A stretch of 55,437 nucleotides of DNA. It comes from Basidiobolus meristosporus CBS 931.73. Lineage: Eukaryota > Basidiobolomycota > Basidiobolomycetes > Basidiobolales > Basidiobolaceae. A model generated the notes under the pieces. That model saw only the letters and a program-made list of their open reading frames with translations. It did not search any database and was not told the DNA's origin. A program made the translations under genes and the position numbers. Shown piece after piece: positions 22,123 through 31,423 of the stretch; positions within the stretch are counted from its first letter, which is position 1; each line of letters starts with the position of its first letter. The stretch is taken from positions 1-55,437 of the forward strand of contig MCFE01000588.1 of assembly GCA_002104905.1 (NCBI GenBank), written 5' to 3'.

Positions 22123-23442
22123 TCAACAGATACCCTTTATTTTAAGTATCTCCGGTTTCTGATTGATTCCATATTCCGGCCAATGGCTTATAGCTTTCCA
22201 ACTTTGCTGCAATTGCATGCTTACTTCTGTACATTCTCTCTGTGGAAAGATGATGTTCTTAGTGCTGGTGTTTGGGTAATAATAATGTGTGTGAGTTATG
22301 GAGTAAATACCCCAAATCTCACACATTTGACAGCAATACTGTCCATTGTGCCTGGAAAAACCTGCTATCTTGCTGATGGCTGGGGAATCTCTGATGCAGA
22401 TAATAAAATGTACTTTTACATGACAGCCATTTACCATTATCCTGTTTGAAAGTATACAAAATTCATCCAGTAATGGAAACAGGTAGCTATCCAGGTTGGA
22501 CAGTGATTTAGGCCCAGATACCAGTGAGACTACCATCAGATTATTGCTCTGATACCGTAAGATAGGTGGCAGATTCAGATTGATGAGAATCAGTGGCCAG
22601 CAGGATTTGCTGGTAGAGTACTTGTTTAATGAGAATCCATCAGGTGCTAAAGCAAAGGCATGGCTATACATACCTTCAAAGTAGCCCTTGCTTCTTAGCT
22701 GTTTGTAATGTTTGCCATCAAATATATTGGATATGTTTGCTCTTGATTGATACTGAGTGCGGTACTGTATAGCTTTGCAATATTGGTTGGATTGCATCAG
22801 CTTCCTCAGATGGGGTATGACCAGAATATATCTGGAGTGTGAACAATGTTTTCCCTCAGTGGTGGTGGATTCATGACAATTTGGACACGTTGCAATGGTA
22901 GCATTTTTGGATGTGAAAGCCATGCAACTGTTGACACATGCTGGAATCAGGACAGTCTCTGGATCATAAATTGCCATTTGCATGACTGTTATCCACTTAT
23001 ACCATGCACATGGTAAGTTGCATCCCGGTATGATTTTGGCAAGAAGTAGTAATAAATCTTCAAAGCCCCCATTACTTATATTAGTGGAAATGCGCCACTT
23101 CTCTAGCCACAACATTACATCATTCACCAGTAGATGGATTACTGGGCTCACTTGGCTCCATAAAGTATCCTTGGCATTTGTTTCAATGGGTGTTGTCTCA
23201 TTGCATATAGTGATTAGACTGGGCTCATACGTGGTACTGTTGTTAGGGGAGATAGGCTCAAAATCCATCAGTGAACCTTTGTCAGAGCTATCACTCTGCG
23301 TGCCATATTCAGAAGGCTGAGGTGAGCCTAAAGGTGTCACAAACTCACCTGGCTCAGTTTGTGCAAGGTGACAAAGATGGCCAGGTGCTGATATAGAAGT
23401 ATCAACTGGCTGGCAAAATAATGTTGGTATGGTAGTGAGCAA
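22123..23442 (-). CDS. Tnp2-family transposase, catalytic part (Plavaka-like)
   Basis: 439 codons are open. The N-terminal 100 residues are Ser/Thr/Pro/acidic-rich. VIHLLVNDVMLWLEK follows, then a cysteine cluster (CPNCHESTTTEGKHC) near residues 190-205. The Tnp2 core is HAFALAPDGFSLNKYSTS, CWPLILINLNLPP, NLDSYLFPLLDEF, then DSPAISKIAGF and CCQMC (about residues 255-390). This core is the DDE nuclease that cuts the element ends. A further segment just upstream (about 23470-23560, PCGYCGKPLSHEACRKH) encodes a likely zinc finger, joined by an intron or a frameshift. Because the C-terminal part is broken, activity is doubtful. Confidence 0.85.
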   Translation of the reverse strand: MLTTIPTLFCQPVDTSISAPGHLCHLAQTEPGEFVTPLGSPQPSEYGTQSDSSDKGSLMDFEPISPNNSTTYEPSLITICNETTPIETNAKDTLWSQVSPVIHLLVNDVMLWLEKWRISTNISNGGFEDLLLLLAKIIPGCNLPCAWYKWITVMQMAIYDPETVLIPACVNSCMAFTSKNATIATCPNCHESTTTEGKHCSHSRYILVIPHLRKLMQSNQYCKAIQYRTQYQSRANISNIFDGKHYKQLRSKGYFEGMYSHAFALAPDGFSLNKYSTSKSCWPLILINLNLPPILRYQSNNLMVVSLVSGPKSLSNLDSYLFPLLDEFCILSNRIMVNGCHVKVHFIICIRDSPAISKIAGFSRHNGQYCCQMCEIWGIYSITHTHYYYPNTSTKNIIFPQRECTEVSMQLQQSWKAISHWPEYGINQKPEILKIKGIC

Positions 23443-23560
23443 TGAATGGTAAAATATGACTTGGATGGCAAAACACTAGCCATGATCCTTGTAATACTTC
23501 CTATGCTTTCTGCATGCTTCATGGCTGAGAGGCTTGCCACAATAGCCACATGGTTTTTTT

Positions 23561-23823
23561 TCTCTTCTCTTACAGTGCTGAATCAAAGTAGTCTTGTCCA
23601 TGGGGCAAACAGTTTGACCTTCAGCAACGTAACACTATTATATCACTTTTTGGTCAATACTCATGTGAACTTAAGACAGTCTTGTATTTGAGACATTGCA
23701 CCTACATGAATGTAAGATTCAATGATGACCTGCCATAGTAAGCATTATAAATAAAGTTGTGGCACCACATACACACATATATGTAACACTATTTCCCCAT
23801 TGGTTTGACTCACTTCCATATAT
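23561..23823. other. Divergent promoter region of the inner Plavaka-like element
   Basis: About 260 AT-rich bases between two genes transcribed away from each other. No clear ORF is present. It probably holds both promoters (inference from arrangement). Confidence 0.5.
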
Positions 23824-25901
23824 ATGCCGTCAAAAAATAAAGCAAAGCCATCTGGTTCTCAACCAAACCCCACTGCTGACAGCAACAGAAGAATGGTTGG
23901 ACAACAGCTTGCTTTGACATTCAGTGCAACAAGCAGGGCTACATCCAAAAAAGGCCCTGTGAACAGTGTGCCCATTGAAGGTAATAATGCGGACTCCTCA
24001 GGCTCTCAGTCAAGTAGGCAATTGAGAACCTCTGCGGAGCCACAAGCAGACCATTATGCTCAGGCAGATGAGATGTAGCAAATGCAGTACCCTTGGTTGA
24101 AGATCAGCAAGTGGCCATGATAACATCACCACCACCCATATTAGCAAGTATGTTGTCAGCTCATACCAAAGCATTACTGAAGCAATTAGGTGCAGTGGCT
24201 GATAGGATAGATGCAATGGCCCAGAGAAATCAGGAAGTAGTCCAGAAACAGGATGAGCAGATAATACATATAGAGCAATCAATATCCCAGGTAGAGAAAG
24301 CAGTATCTTTGCTGCAAAGAAGGAACTCAAGTAGCTCAATGTCACAGCCAAGAATTGAGCCATCTCCCAATGTAACAGCAGAGGAACACTGTACAGTCTT
24401 TGAAGCATAACAACAGTGCCAAAAGATAAAGCCCACAGAAAAACCTATCACAGCATAGGAGAGAGACTATGTGGTGTTTATATCAAAGCCTAAAAGTCAA
24501 AAGACATTGAAGATCCGTGAAGCTGTTGAGTGCAATAATGAAGAGTGGGCTAATATACAAGAGGCCGTCAGAAGTCTAGCATGCCATCACTTTAAGGCTG
24601 GCATACCATGGGACTATCAGGAACTCAAGGCCAAGCAAAATGCACTTGACTTGTTCCATGAGCATTATCCTGGATTCAAATGGGCAAACGGATTTTGGGC
24701 CAGCATTGGTATGCTAAGAAAGTATCTTAAGAATAGCAGAAACTATCAAAGGCAGAAGAACAAGGGTGCAATGGCTAAAAACCAGCAGCTTCTTCAAGAG
24801 CCCATTACAAGCAGGGCCAAAAGCTCCAGACAAGTGTCAAAGAGATGTCAGGCAGCTGGGAGAGTGCCAATTAAGGACAAGCAGGCAGACATGGATGCAC
24901 CAGCACAACATTTATCAAGGAAAAAGTGTAGTACCACTCAAGAAGCACCCAGTCAAAGCAGCAGTGAAGGACCTGGCCATGATAAAAACCAGCCGCTTTT
25001 ACAGGAGCCTGTCACAACCACAGTTGAGAGCTCAAAACAAGTTGAAAAGAAACGTCAGGTTGCCAGAAGAGTGCCAGCAAGGGACAAGCAGGCCAAAAGC
25101 AATGCATCAGAGCAGAATTTATCCAGGAGAAAATGTAGTTCTTTACAAGAAGCACTCAGACAAAGTAGCAGTGAAAGACCTGGCAGTGATAAAGGAAAAG
25201 GTAAAGGGAAAAATGTCTACCCAAGCCTGAGACAGGGAGGCATGCAAAAAAAACTGCAGTTCTTGCCAATTAACGCCACAAGCCAGGAACAGACTGAATC
25301 CCATCATTGCCAAGAAGAATTACCAACAAGAAAACAGCTGTTTTCACAAGAGTTGGAAGCGCAGCCAGCTGAGCTACACTCCAGCAAGGTAGATGAGTTT
25401 GCTGAAAAAGGCAATTCCTCTACCACAGCCTCCACAGCCTCCACAGCCTCCATTGTTGACAGAGTGAGGATCCCACTGACAGACAAGGCTACAACATCAA
25501 GAGCTCAAAAGACTATCACAATGCCTTCAGTGGAGTTTTGAAACATTAATAGGCACACCAAGAGGTTGCAGCACTTCTTCAAGAGCTGTGCTCAAGAAAA
25601 CACACTGGAATATTTCAAGGATTCATTGCAAAGAGTTGCAGATGAGGAGCTAGGCCTTGCAGTGCTGGCTGAAGACCAGGGCATGTGGGAACCAGTGAAT
25701 GAACAGTGGCATAAAGCCGTTGGGTCCCTGCCAAAGTTGTGGAACCAGACTGTTACAGCAGAAATACTTATTGAGTGGCGGATTTTAATGGAGTTACATG
25801 TTGAGTGTGGGGTTAGGCTTAATGTTAGTGTAGGGTATAAAGACTTGTATAGGTCAATGCAATTGGCAATTGAGGTACAACTGAAGTTTCAAAAGAAATA
25901 A
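23824..25901 (+). pseudogene. Accessory gene of the Plavaka-like element (function unknown), broken by stops
   Basis: The first segment 23824-24078 (MPSKNKAKPSGSQPN, basic and polar) is in another frame, perhaps a separate exon. From 24093 to 25901 one frame runs through three in-frame stops (TAA 24408, TAG 24456, TGA 25539), each one C-to-T step from a Gln or Arg codon. Visible parts: a coiled coil (QDEQIIHIEQSISQVEKAV), a Trp-rich globular stretch (EEWANIQEAV, GFWASIGMLRKYLKNS), two tandem repeats of about 68 residues each starting NQ-LLQEP and ending SSSE-PG-DK (about 24780-25190), a Lys/Gly run, a Ser/Thr run, and a C-terminal domain with EYFKDSLQRVADEELG and WEPVNEQWHKAV. No known family is recognised. 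Relics of the same gene occur in at least two other copies here, so it belongs to the element. Confidence 0.75.
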
Positions 25902-26231
25902 ATCAATTGTACACATGAAAAGTAAGAGAAACAGTTGAGTCAGGAAGTAAGGAGTGTGAAAAAGAGGCAATAGCCAATCAATTCACACAAATGTAGGAGG
26001 CAATAGAGTGTCCAGGATCAGAAAGTGAGCAAATTGGCAAGGAACCAATCAAAGGCCACTTATATATTGTTGTGATGAAAAATTTTGACAAAGTTTTTTG
26101 TGAAATCTGGGGTGCAATTATTTTTCAGCGATCTCTGGACGGTGTCCTGACAAGATCAGTACCTCTTAGTCACAGGAAATTAACTTTGTGATGGCCTTTT
26201 GATGGGATCATCTCAATAATTTTTCATAGGG
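25902..26231. other. Accessory-side subterminal region and TIR
   Basis: Non-coding, matching 29440-29771 of another copy, with the terminal 16 bases ATTATTTTTCATAGGG-like and TSD AGA outside. The conserved bases GATGGCCTTTTGA near 26190 recur at about 29730. Confidence 0.75.
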
Positions 26232-26864
26232 AGAAGTACAAATTATTATCTGCGTTAGTGATGCTTCAGCCATTAGCAAGATAGCTGGCTTTTCAGGGAA
26301 CAATGAACAGTACTTCTGTCACCCATGTGATATCCCAGGGATTTAATCTATGTCTTATACACATCATTATCATCCAAGCACCAACATCAGGAACATCATC
26401 TTCCTACAGTGAGAACACGCGGAAGTCAGCATGCAGTTGCAGCAAAGTTGATAAGCTATCAGCCATTAGCCAGATTGTGGAATTAATCAAAAACCAGAGA
26501 AAATGAAGATAGAGGCAATCTGTTGGCGCAAAAGCTTTTCCCTGAGAGCAATGCATTTTTTCCCCAACAATATCCCTATATCAATTACTAAGTTGTACAT
26601 GGAGTATTTCAAGCAAAATGAGCCATTTAGATACTCAAGAAAGTTGAAAGAATTGGCAAGATATTACAGAATATTTGCTACACATAGTACTTCTCATGAG
26701 TTCTAGTCAATATTCATATGCATATGCAGCAGTACAGATGTAAAAGCTGGATGAACTGGATATTTATATATTCAGGTAGCCTTATGAAGCCATCTCTATC
26801 AAGAGTGTATTGGAAGCATTGGGAGTTGCTTGTTGGTATTGTATGCATATTTATCTAGAGGCAG
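26232..26864 (+). pseudogene. Tnp2-type transposase relic of outer Plavaka-like element, segment 4
   Basis: After the TSD the relic continues IIICVSDASAISKIAGF, CHPCDIPGI, AEVSMQLQQS, SFSLRAMHFFPNNIPISITKLYME and KHWELLVGIVCIFI. It aligns with 21830-22330 of the inner element. Several stops are present. It is interrupted at 26865 by a B solo LTR. Confidence 0.85.
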
Positions 26865-27932
26865 TGTGGTAGTGTACAAGTCCAAGGAGGAGATAGGTCC
26901 AAGACTTGTCAAGTGTTTTGTATGTGAGGTACTCACTGGGTGCAATAACCTCTGGCAAAAGCTTGCTAGCAATACTTGTGTATTGACTCTACCCTAATAT
27001 GAAGGTGAATAAACTCACAAGCCTGTTAAGAGAAGATTATTGAGCTACAATCCTTAATTTAGTTGGCATCTTAACAAAAGTATATGCAGTGCTCAGCATT
27101 CTTTGAGATGACAATGTACTAAAGCTGCCAAAGTCAACCCAACTGTAAACACCCCCAGCAGGGACCTGATAAGAAGCAGCTGTGGTGCATAGTTACAAAG
27201 TCAGAATAGTATCTTTGCCTGTACAAGAACAAACTTGGGAAAGAGCCAAATATAATAAAAAATGCCTGTCTGGAGTATTCCTTACAAGTAGGGCCTCCAA
27301 GGTCAGTTGGCTGTTAATATGGCTTCCTGGGAGTGTCCTGTAGCCCAGAACTGGAAGTTCAGGCTGCAGCAGGTAGCAGTAATCATACTAGTCAGTAAGT
27401 TGGTATATTGATAAAAGCAATGAAGATTAATTGCTGAGGGATTGCTCCCTTGTATACTTTTCTCACTGGCAAAGTGTTTACTAACTGTGGTACTCCTGAA
27501 GGTCCTGGAGATCAATCAAAATCTTAATGACATCAGAATGAGCCAAGAATGTTCTAAATGGATGCTGGATGGTTCTAAGAGGCACAGCACATAAAAACAA
27601 TCAGGGATTGGTATTCTGAGACCTGTGTAATATAGGAATACCATATACAGGATGAAAACGGCAGGGATGGTGGCATAGTTTAGTCATGTGACACTGGTAG
27701 TGGCATTGATACTTCCCAAATATGGAGGCATTTTCATCAAGTAATCTCACACACAGTAGGGATTAATATATGCAATAAAATAAGCAGGTTTGAAGTCAGC
27801 TGGCTTATGGAATAGTACTTGCAAGATGAGACAAATGGGACAAAGCTGAAATAAGGGTAGTGGCAAAATAGGGAAGTAGAAAATATGGGAATGAGAACAT
27901 CTGTCAGTGGATGTCACTGTAACCCCACTAGA
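26865..27932 (-). repeat. Solo LTR, family B (1,068 bp)
   Basis: + strand TGTGGTAGTGTACAAG to GTAACCCCACTAGA, aligning with 14972-16046 over its length. Flanks GCAG (26861-26864) and TCAG (27933-27936) fit a 4-bp TSD with one change. The interrupted relic continues in frame across it (IFI-RQ | ITNA, matching IFIQKQITNA). Confidence 0.85.
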
Positions 27933-28372
27933 TCAGATCACCAATGCCTATTTGGTACATCTACAGCTTTTATGCTAGATATTTGTGATGGTAATTGAGA
28001 GGCTATACTACAAGCATAAAGCTGAATATGTAGATTGCTACCACTACTGCATCCATTCTCTACTCCATCTTACTTGGTGTGTGGAGAATATTGACCCTTA
28101 CTTCATCTTTGGGAGTTTCTTATGGAGCAGATGTGTAGGGAGATAGGAAGATGGGACAAGTTGCAGCTACTATCATATTCAATCTCATCAGGAATGTAAT
28201 CTTCAAGTCCATCATGGATATGATGAGCTGGCACATGGAGGACAGCCAGGAAGGGTTGGAAAGTACTGAGGACAGATTAGCACATGGAGACATCTATGCC
28301 ATTAGCATTAAGAAGCTAAGCAGCCCCAATGCATATATTATCAGTTAAGTTATCCAAGAGAAAAGTGTAAAC
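27933..28372 (+). pseudogene. Tnp2-type transposase relic of outer Plavaka-like element, segment 5
   Basis: Reads ITNAYLVHLQLL, then matches the C-terminal domain (CIHSLLHLTWCVENIDP, MDMMSWHMEDSQEGLESTED) and the downstream sequence through GCAGCCCCAATGCAT, equivalent to 21370-21800 reversed. Similarity to the inner element ends where the copia LTR at 28373 begins. Confidence 0.8.
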
Positions 28373-28721
28373 TGTTGTAATTATTAAGTTGTCACCAAAG
28401 TATCAATGCTAAATTAGTCACATAGATCTTATTCTTTGATTAACATTCTGTCCTGACCAAATTTCTTGTTGGGATTTACTTAGAATATTTTCACCAAATT
28501 ATCAGGTACCCAGATTAAGATCTTTCTCAAAGTTATCCAAAAGCCCCCAAACTTTGCACATATATTCTTGGGCCCTTCCTTAACAAACTTTACATGTTTT
28601 TTTGCTCTACTTTATCAAAAGTATAATTACCATACTTTTGATCAATAAATCAACAAGTGAATAACAAGTAAATCCTCTAGTTCTCTTCATCACTTCCAAT
28701 ACTCCTCAGAATATTGCAACA
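28373..28721 (+). repeat. Copia LTR lacking a clear TSD
   Basis: 349 bp, TGTTGTAATTATTAAG to ATATTGCAACA, reverse orientation to the other copia LTRs. Flanks TAAAC and TAATA agree only partly. The Plavaka sequences on its two sides come from different parts and orientations of the element, so it may mark a recombination junction. Confidence 0.8.
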
Positions 28722-29771
28722 TAATAAAGCTCTTCAATGGTTTAACCAAACCAAAGGGATAGTTAAGTGCAAAATCATTGAACAGTCAGAAAGTGGCAGA
28801 AGTATTAGCAGAAAGGTTCTGGTCTAATATTGGTCTTGGATGTAGCTGGGTTTGGCTATAAATGCAACTGAGTAGTTTTGCTTTGCAGGCCAAGATAGGG
28901 GTTCTTGGGAGGGCAAGATTTGCTAGGCTTAGGTAGAAACTAGAATGGAGTTGCTGAATACTTATTTTTGCTGCAACACATTCTTAATTTTATTGAGACA
29001 CAATCTGAGCCAAGAGGTCCAGTAAGCTTTATTTATGCTTTTCTGATCAGGTTGAGTTAGTTAGCACCAAGAGATAGGATTACTAATTGAAGTTAATATT
29101 GGTGTTGATAGATAAACCAGATAAATGAAAGTAGAATCATCCATCAGCTGATGAATTGGCAACTGCTAAGTGCTTGGATAGGTCTCAGACAACTAATCAC
29201 CTGGGGAGGCTTGGCAGATTGGTTGAGGATGTTATGATCACATGAAAATGGATAAGGTGTAATAGCTAAAAGAGATTTTAGTAAAATAGGCCAAGTTTGG
29301 AAGGTTGATGTACAGCATGGTGTAATTTAATGGAGTTTCTTGTGGAGTATGGGGTTGAGTTCAGAATCAGTATTGGGTATAGGGACTTGTTTACATCAGT
29401 ACAATCTAGGAACAAGTGACATCCAAAGATTCCACAGAAATAAGCCACCCCATTTGCATCAAAAGTATGGGCACCAGTAGAATTAGTAAGTAAGGAGTGG
29501 GAGAAAGAGGTAATAGCAAATCAATGTACACAAATTTGGGGGATGATGGAGTTTCCAAAATCAGGAAGTAAGAGAAGTGGCAGAGAAGCAATCAAATGCA
29601 ACTTAGGGACCATTGAGGTGAGAACTTTTGATCAGGTTATTTGTGGAATCTAAGGGGCAATTTTTTTCCACTGGTTTTTACAGAGTCCTGACAGCATCAA
29701 TACCTCCTGATCATGGGATTTAAATTTTGCGATGGCCTTTTGACAGGATCATCACAATTATTCTCATAGGG
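28722..29771 (+). mobile_element. Accessory-side end of another Plavaka-like copy
   Basis: From about 29310 to 29771 this aligns with 25780-26231 of the inner element on the same strand: the end of the accessory gene (NLMEF, VEYGVE-, VSIGYRDLF-like residues), its 3' region, and a terminus ending TTCTCATAGGG. The 28722-29300 part is more divergent and has no open frame. This copy's accessory gene would read on the + strand, opposite to the outer copy to its left. Confidence 0.7.
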
Positions 29772-30402
29772 TATTACTACAAAATCCATGCTGTCCAACC
29801 TAAGCACCAGCCCTAATCAGCGGTGGTGGCACAAAGACTGAAGGATCCATTTAAACAGGTGGATCTTGGGAATGTGCACCGGAAGTAACAATGAACGACT
29901 TGCACCATCGTTGATAGGAGATTTGTTGTGGGGATCAGCACATGTTGCGTTCAAGGGATTTGATGGGATATGACCATCATCCACTGGAATCGGATCCATG
30001 TAGCTGTTGCGTACCACACCGCTGAATTTCCTATTGTTTCTTAGTCGACTCACCTGCGTCCACAGAAACAACGGACATGAGCACATCGCTTGGGGGCCGG
30101 ATCGGCCGTTCACTGGTCGGCGTTAATCCCTTATGCTCACAATAACCCACTGACGATCCCGTCATTGTGCCTGCATGTAGCGCCCATCATGACCCCTCGA
30201 AACGGATCAGACCAGCACATGAGCGATATTGGCAGCTTGACGACGACCTGCCGAGCTTCCTTGTCGATGCCGATACAAAACGAACTCATTCCTGGATGTG
30301 GGTTTCAGGTACACGGTGGCCGTCGTCAATATAAAACCAATCGCTCGACACGCATAGCATATATCCAGCAGCATTTCCACTGTAAAAAAACCTCTGCCGA
30401 TC
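29772..30402. other. Boundary from transposon block to gene island
   Basis: Base composition changes visibly to GC-richer sequence at about 29800. Apart from the TATA-like box upstream of the next gene, no feature is recognised. Confidence 0.6.
30330..30336 (+). promoter_or_regulatory. TATA-like box of the secreted-protein gene
   Basis: TATAAAA lies 66 bases before the ATG at 30403, a plausible core-promoter position for a fungal gene. Confidence 0.5.
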
Positions 30403-31308
30403 ATGAAGCTTGCCACATTAGCCCTAGCCTTCCTCGGTCTCTCTCTATACTCCACGGCAGCCCCTGACCAGACAAACTACGACGCCAAAGCCAATTACGA
30501 CACCAAGGTGAAGTACGTGAACCGGCTCTTCCAGAGCCTCATGTATCCCAACAATACGGAGATAGCCAAGAGTGGGAAAGCCCCAGGGATCCTATCGTTG
30601 GATGTTCAGGGAAGGGTGGACGTCACTTGGGTTTTTGATGGCCAAGAAGAGAACATTGAGTATCTGTTTGGTCTATTCTCCAACCTTGCCTCCAGCTCCC
30701 AGACGCCAACCTTCCTCGGAGTTCCCGTGAGCTACAGCATTTTCGAGCTTGCCGTGACGGGGGACATCGTCTCCACCAGCGTCAATGTGGACTTCGTGCA
30801 TGAAGCGACCGGGATTCACCTGCCGATCCAGATCGACGTCTGGCTTCGGTTCAATCAGAAAGGTGAGGTCGAACAGTATGATGCCGTCTTTCGCCGTTGG
30901 TCGCTAGCCTTCCGCACCTTCGTACCTAAACTGGCCCCGTTGATAGCGAAATTCCTGAAGGTTCCTCTATCGGAAGTGACGCCCGCGACACTGCCTAGTC
31001 TGATCCAGAAATTCTTGGCCCAGGGGATTTGCGAGTCCCACGGGAAGTATTGCTTGAACGCTGATCAGCAGTACTCAACGACTCAGGCCTGCTTGGATTT
31101 CTTACTGCAGAAGGTCCCTCTAGGGAGCCCGGACGAGATGGGGGGCAACAACGTTCTATGTCGGGTGATCCACGTCAACATGATCCCGTACCGGCCTGGC
31201 TTCCATTGTCCTCATATCGGGCCCACTGGCGGAGGCATGTGCATCAACCGCGTCTACGAGGACTACTTCAAGTCATATTTCAAGCAAACCTTCATTGGCC
31301 AGCCATAG
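30403..31308 (+). CDS. Secreted protein with SnoaL-like fold and Cys-rich C-terminus, function unknown
   Basis: 301 aa in one exon. The start MKLATLALAFLGLSLYSTAA is a clear signal peptide with cleavage after about residue 20, so the product is extracellular or in the secretory path. Residues about 30-190 (DVTWVFDGQEENI, SYSIFELAVTGDIV, HLPIQIDVWLRFN) look like a SnoaL/NTF2-like alpha-beta fold. Residues about 208-281 hold spaced cysteines (GICESHGKYC, CLDFLL, VLCRVIH, HCPHIGPTGGGMC), a pattern I associate with fungal secreted proteins of unknown role. One NXT/S sequon (NNT) is visible at about residue 50. A catalytic role cannot be assigned. It is the first intact gene next to the transposon block. 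Confidence 0.85.
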   Translation: MKLATLALAFLGLSLYSTAAPDQTNYDAKANYDTKVKYVNRLFQSLMYPNNTEIAKSGKAPGILSLDVQGRVDVTWVFDGQEENIEYLFGLFSNLASSSQTPTFLGVPVSYSIFELAVTGDIVSTSVNVDFVHEATGIHLPIQIDVWLRFNQKGEVEQYDAVFRRWSLAFRTFVPKLAPLIAKFLKVPLSEVTPATLPSLIQKFLAQGICESHGKYCLNADQQYSTTQACLDFLLQKVPLGSPDEMGGNNVLCRVIHVNMIPYRPGFHCPHIGPTGGGMCINRVYEDYFKSYFKQTFIGQP

Positions 31309-31417
31309 GCACGTTGGCAGTATAGTATTCCCTGCGACTGTTAATCTTAATAATTCGATCCCCCTCCCTTCCTGCCCACGTATGCATGTACATCTGGCGA
31401 ACCGCCCAGTGATGTGA

Positions 31418-31423
31418 AATAAA
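31418..31423 (+). terminator. Possible polyadenylation signal
   Basis: AATAAA about 110 bases after the stop codon of the secreted-protein gene, followed by an A-run. Confidence 0.4.

Larger units (their letters stand above)
20435..26231 (-). mobile_element. Complete Plavaka-like (CACTA/Tnp2) DNA transposon, inner copy
   Basis: This 5,797-bp element has terminal inverted repeats CCCTATGAAAAAT(A/T)ATT (20435-20450 and the complement at 26216-26231) and TSD AGA (20432-20434 and 26232-26234). A 3-bp TSD is typical of CACTA/Plavaka elements. It carries a Tnp2-family transposase on the - strand and a divergent second gene on the + strand with about 0.3 kb between them. It landed inside an older copy of the same family. 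Removing it with one AGA restores that copy's frame (NGCNV joined to VQIIICVSD). Confidence 0.95.

Noticed and set aside
22123-23442. KDZ/Kyakuja-type transposase identity
   Set aside because: The DGFSL...WPLILINLNLPP...NLDSYLFPLLDE order is that of Tnp2 (CACTA/Plavaka), and the 3-bp TSD and CCCTATG termini agree.
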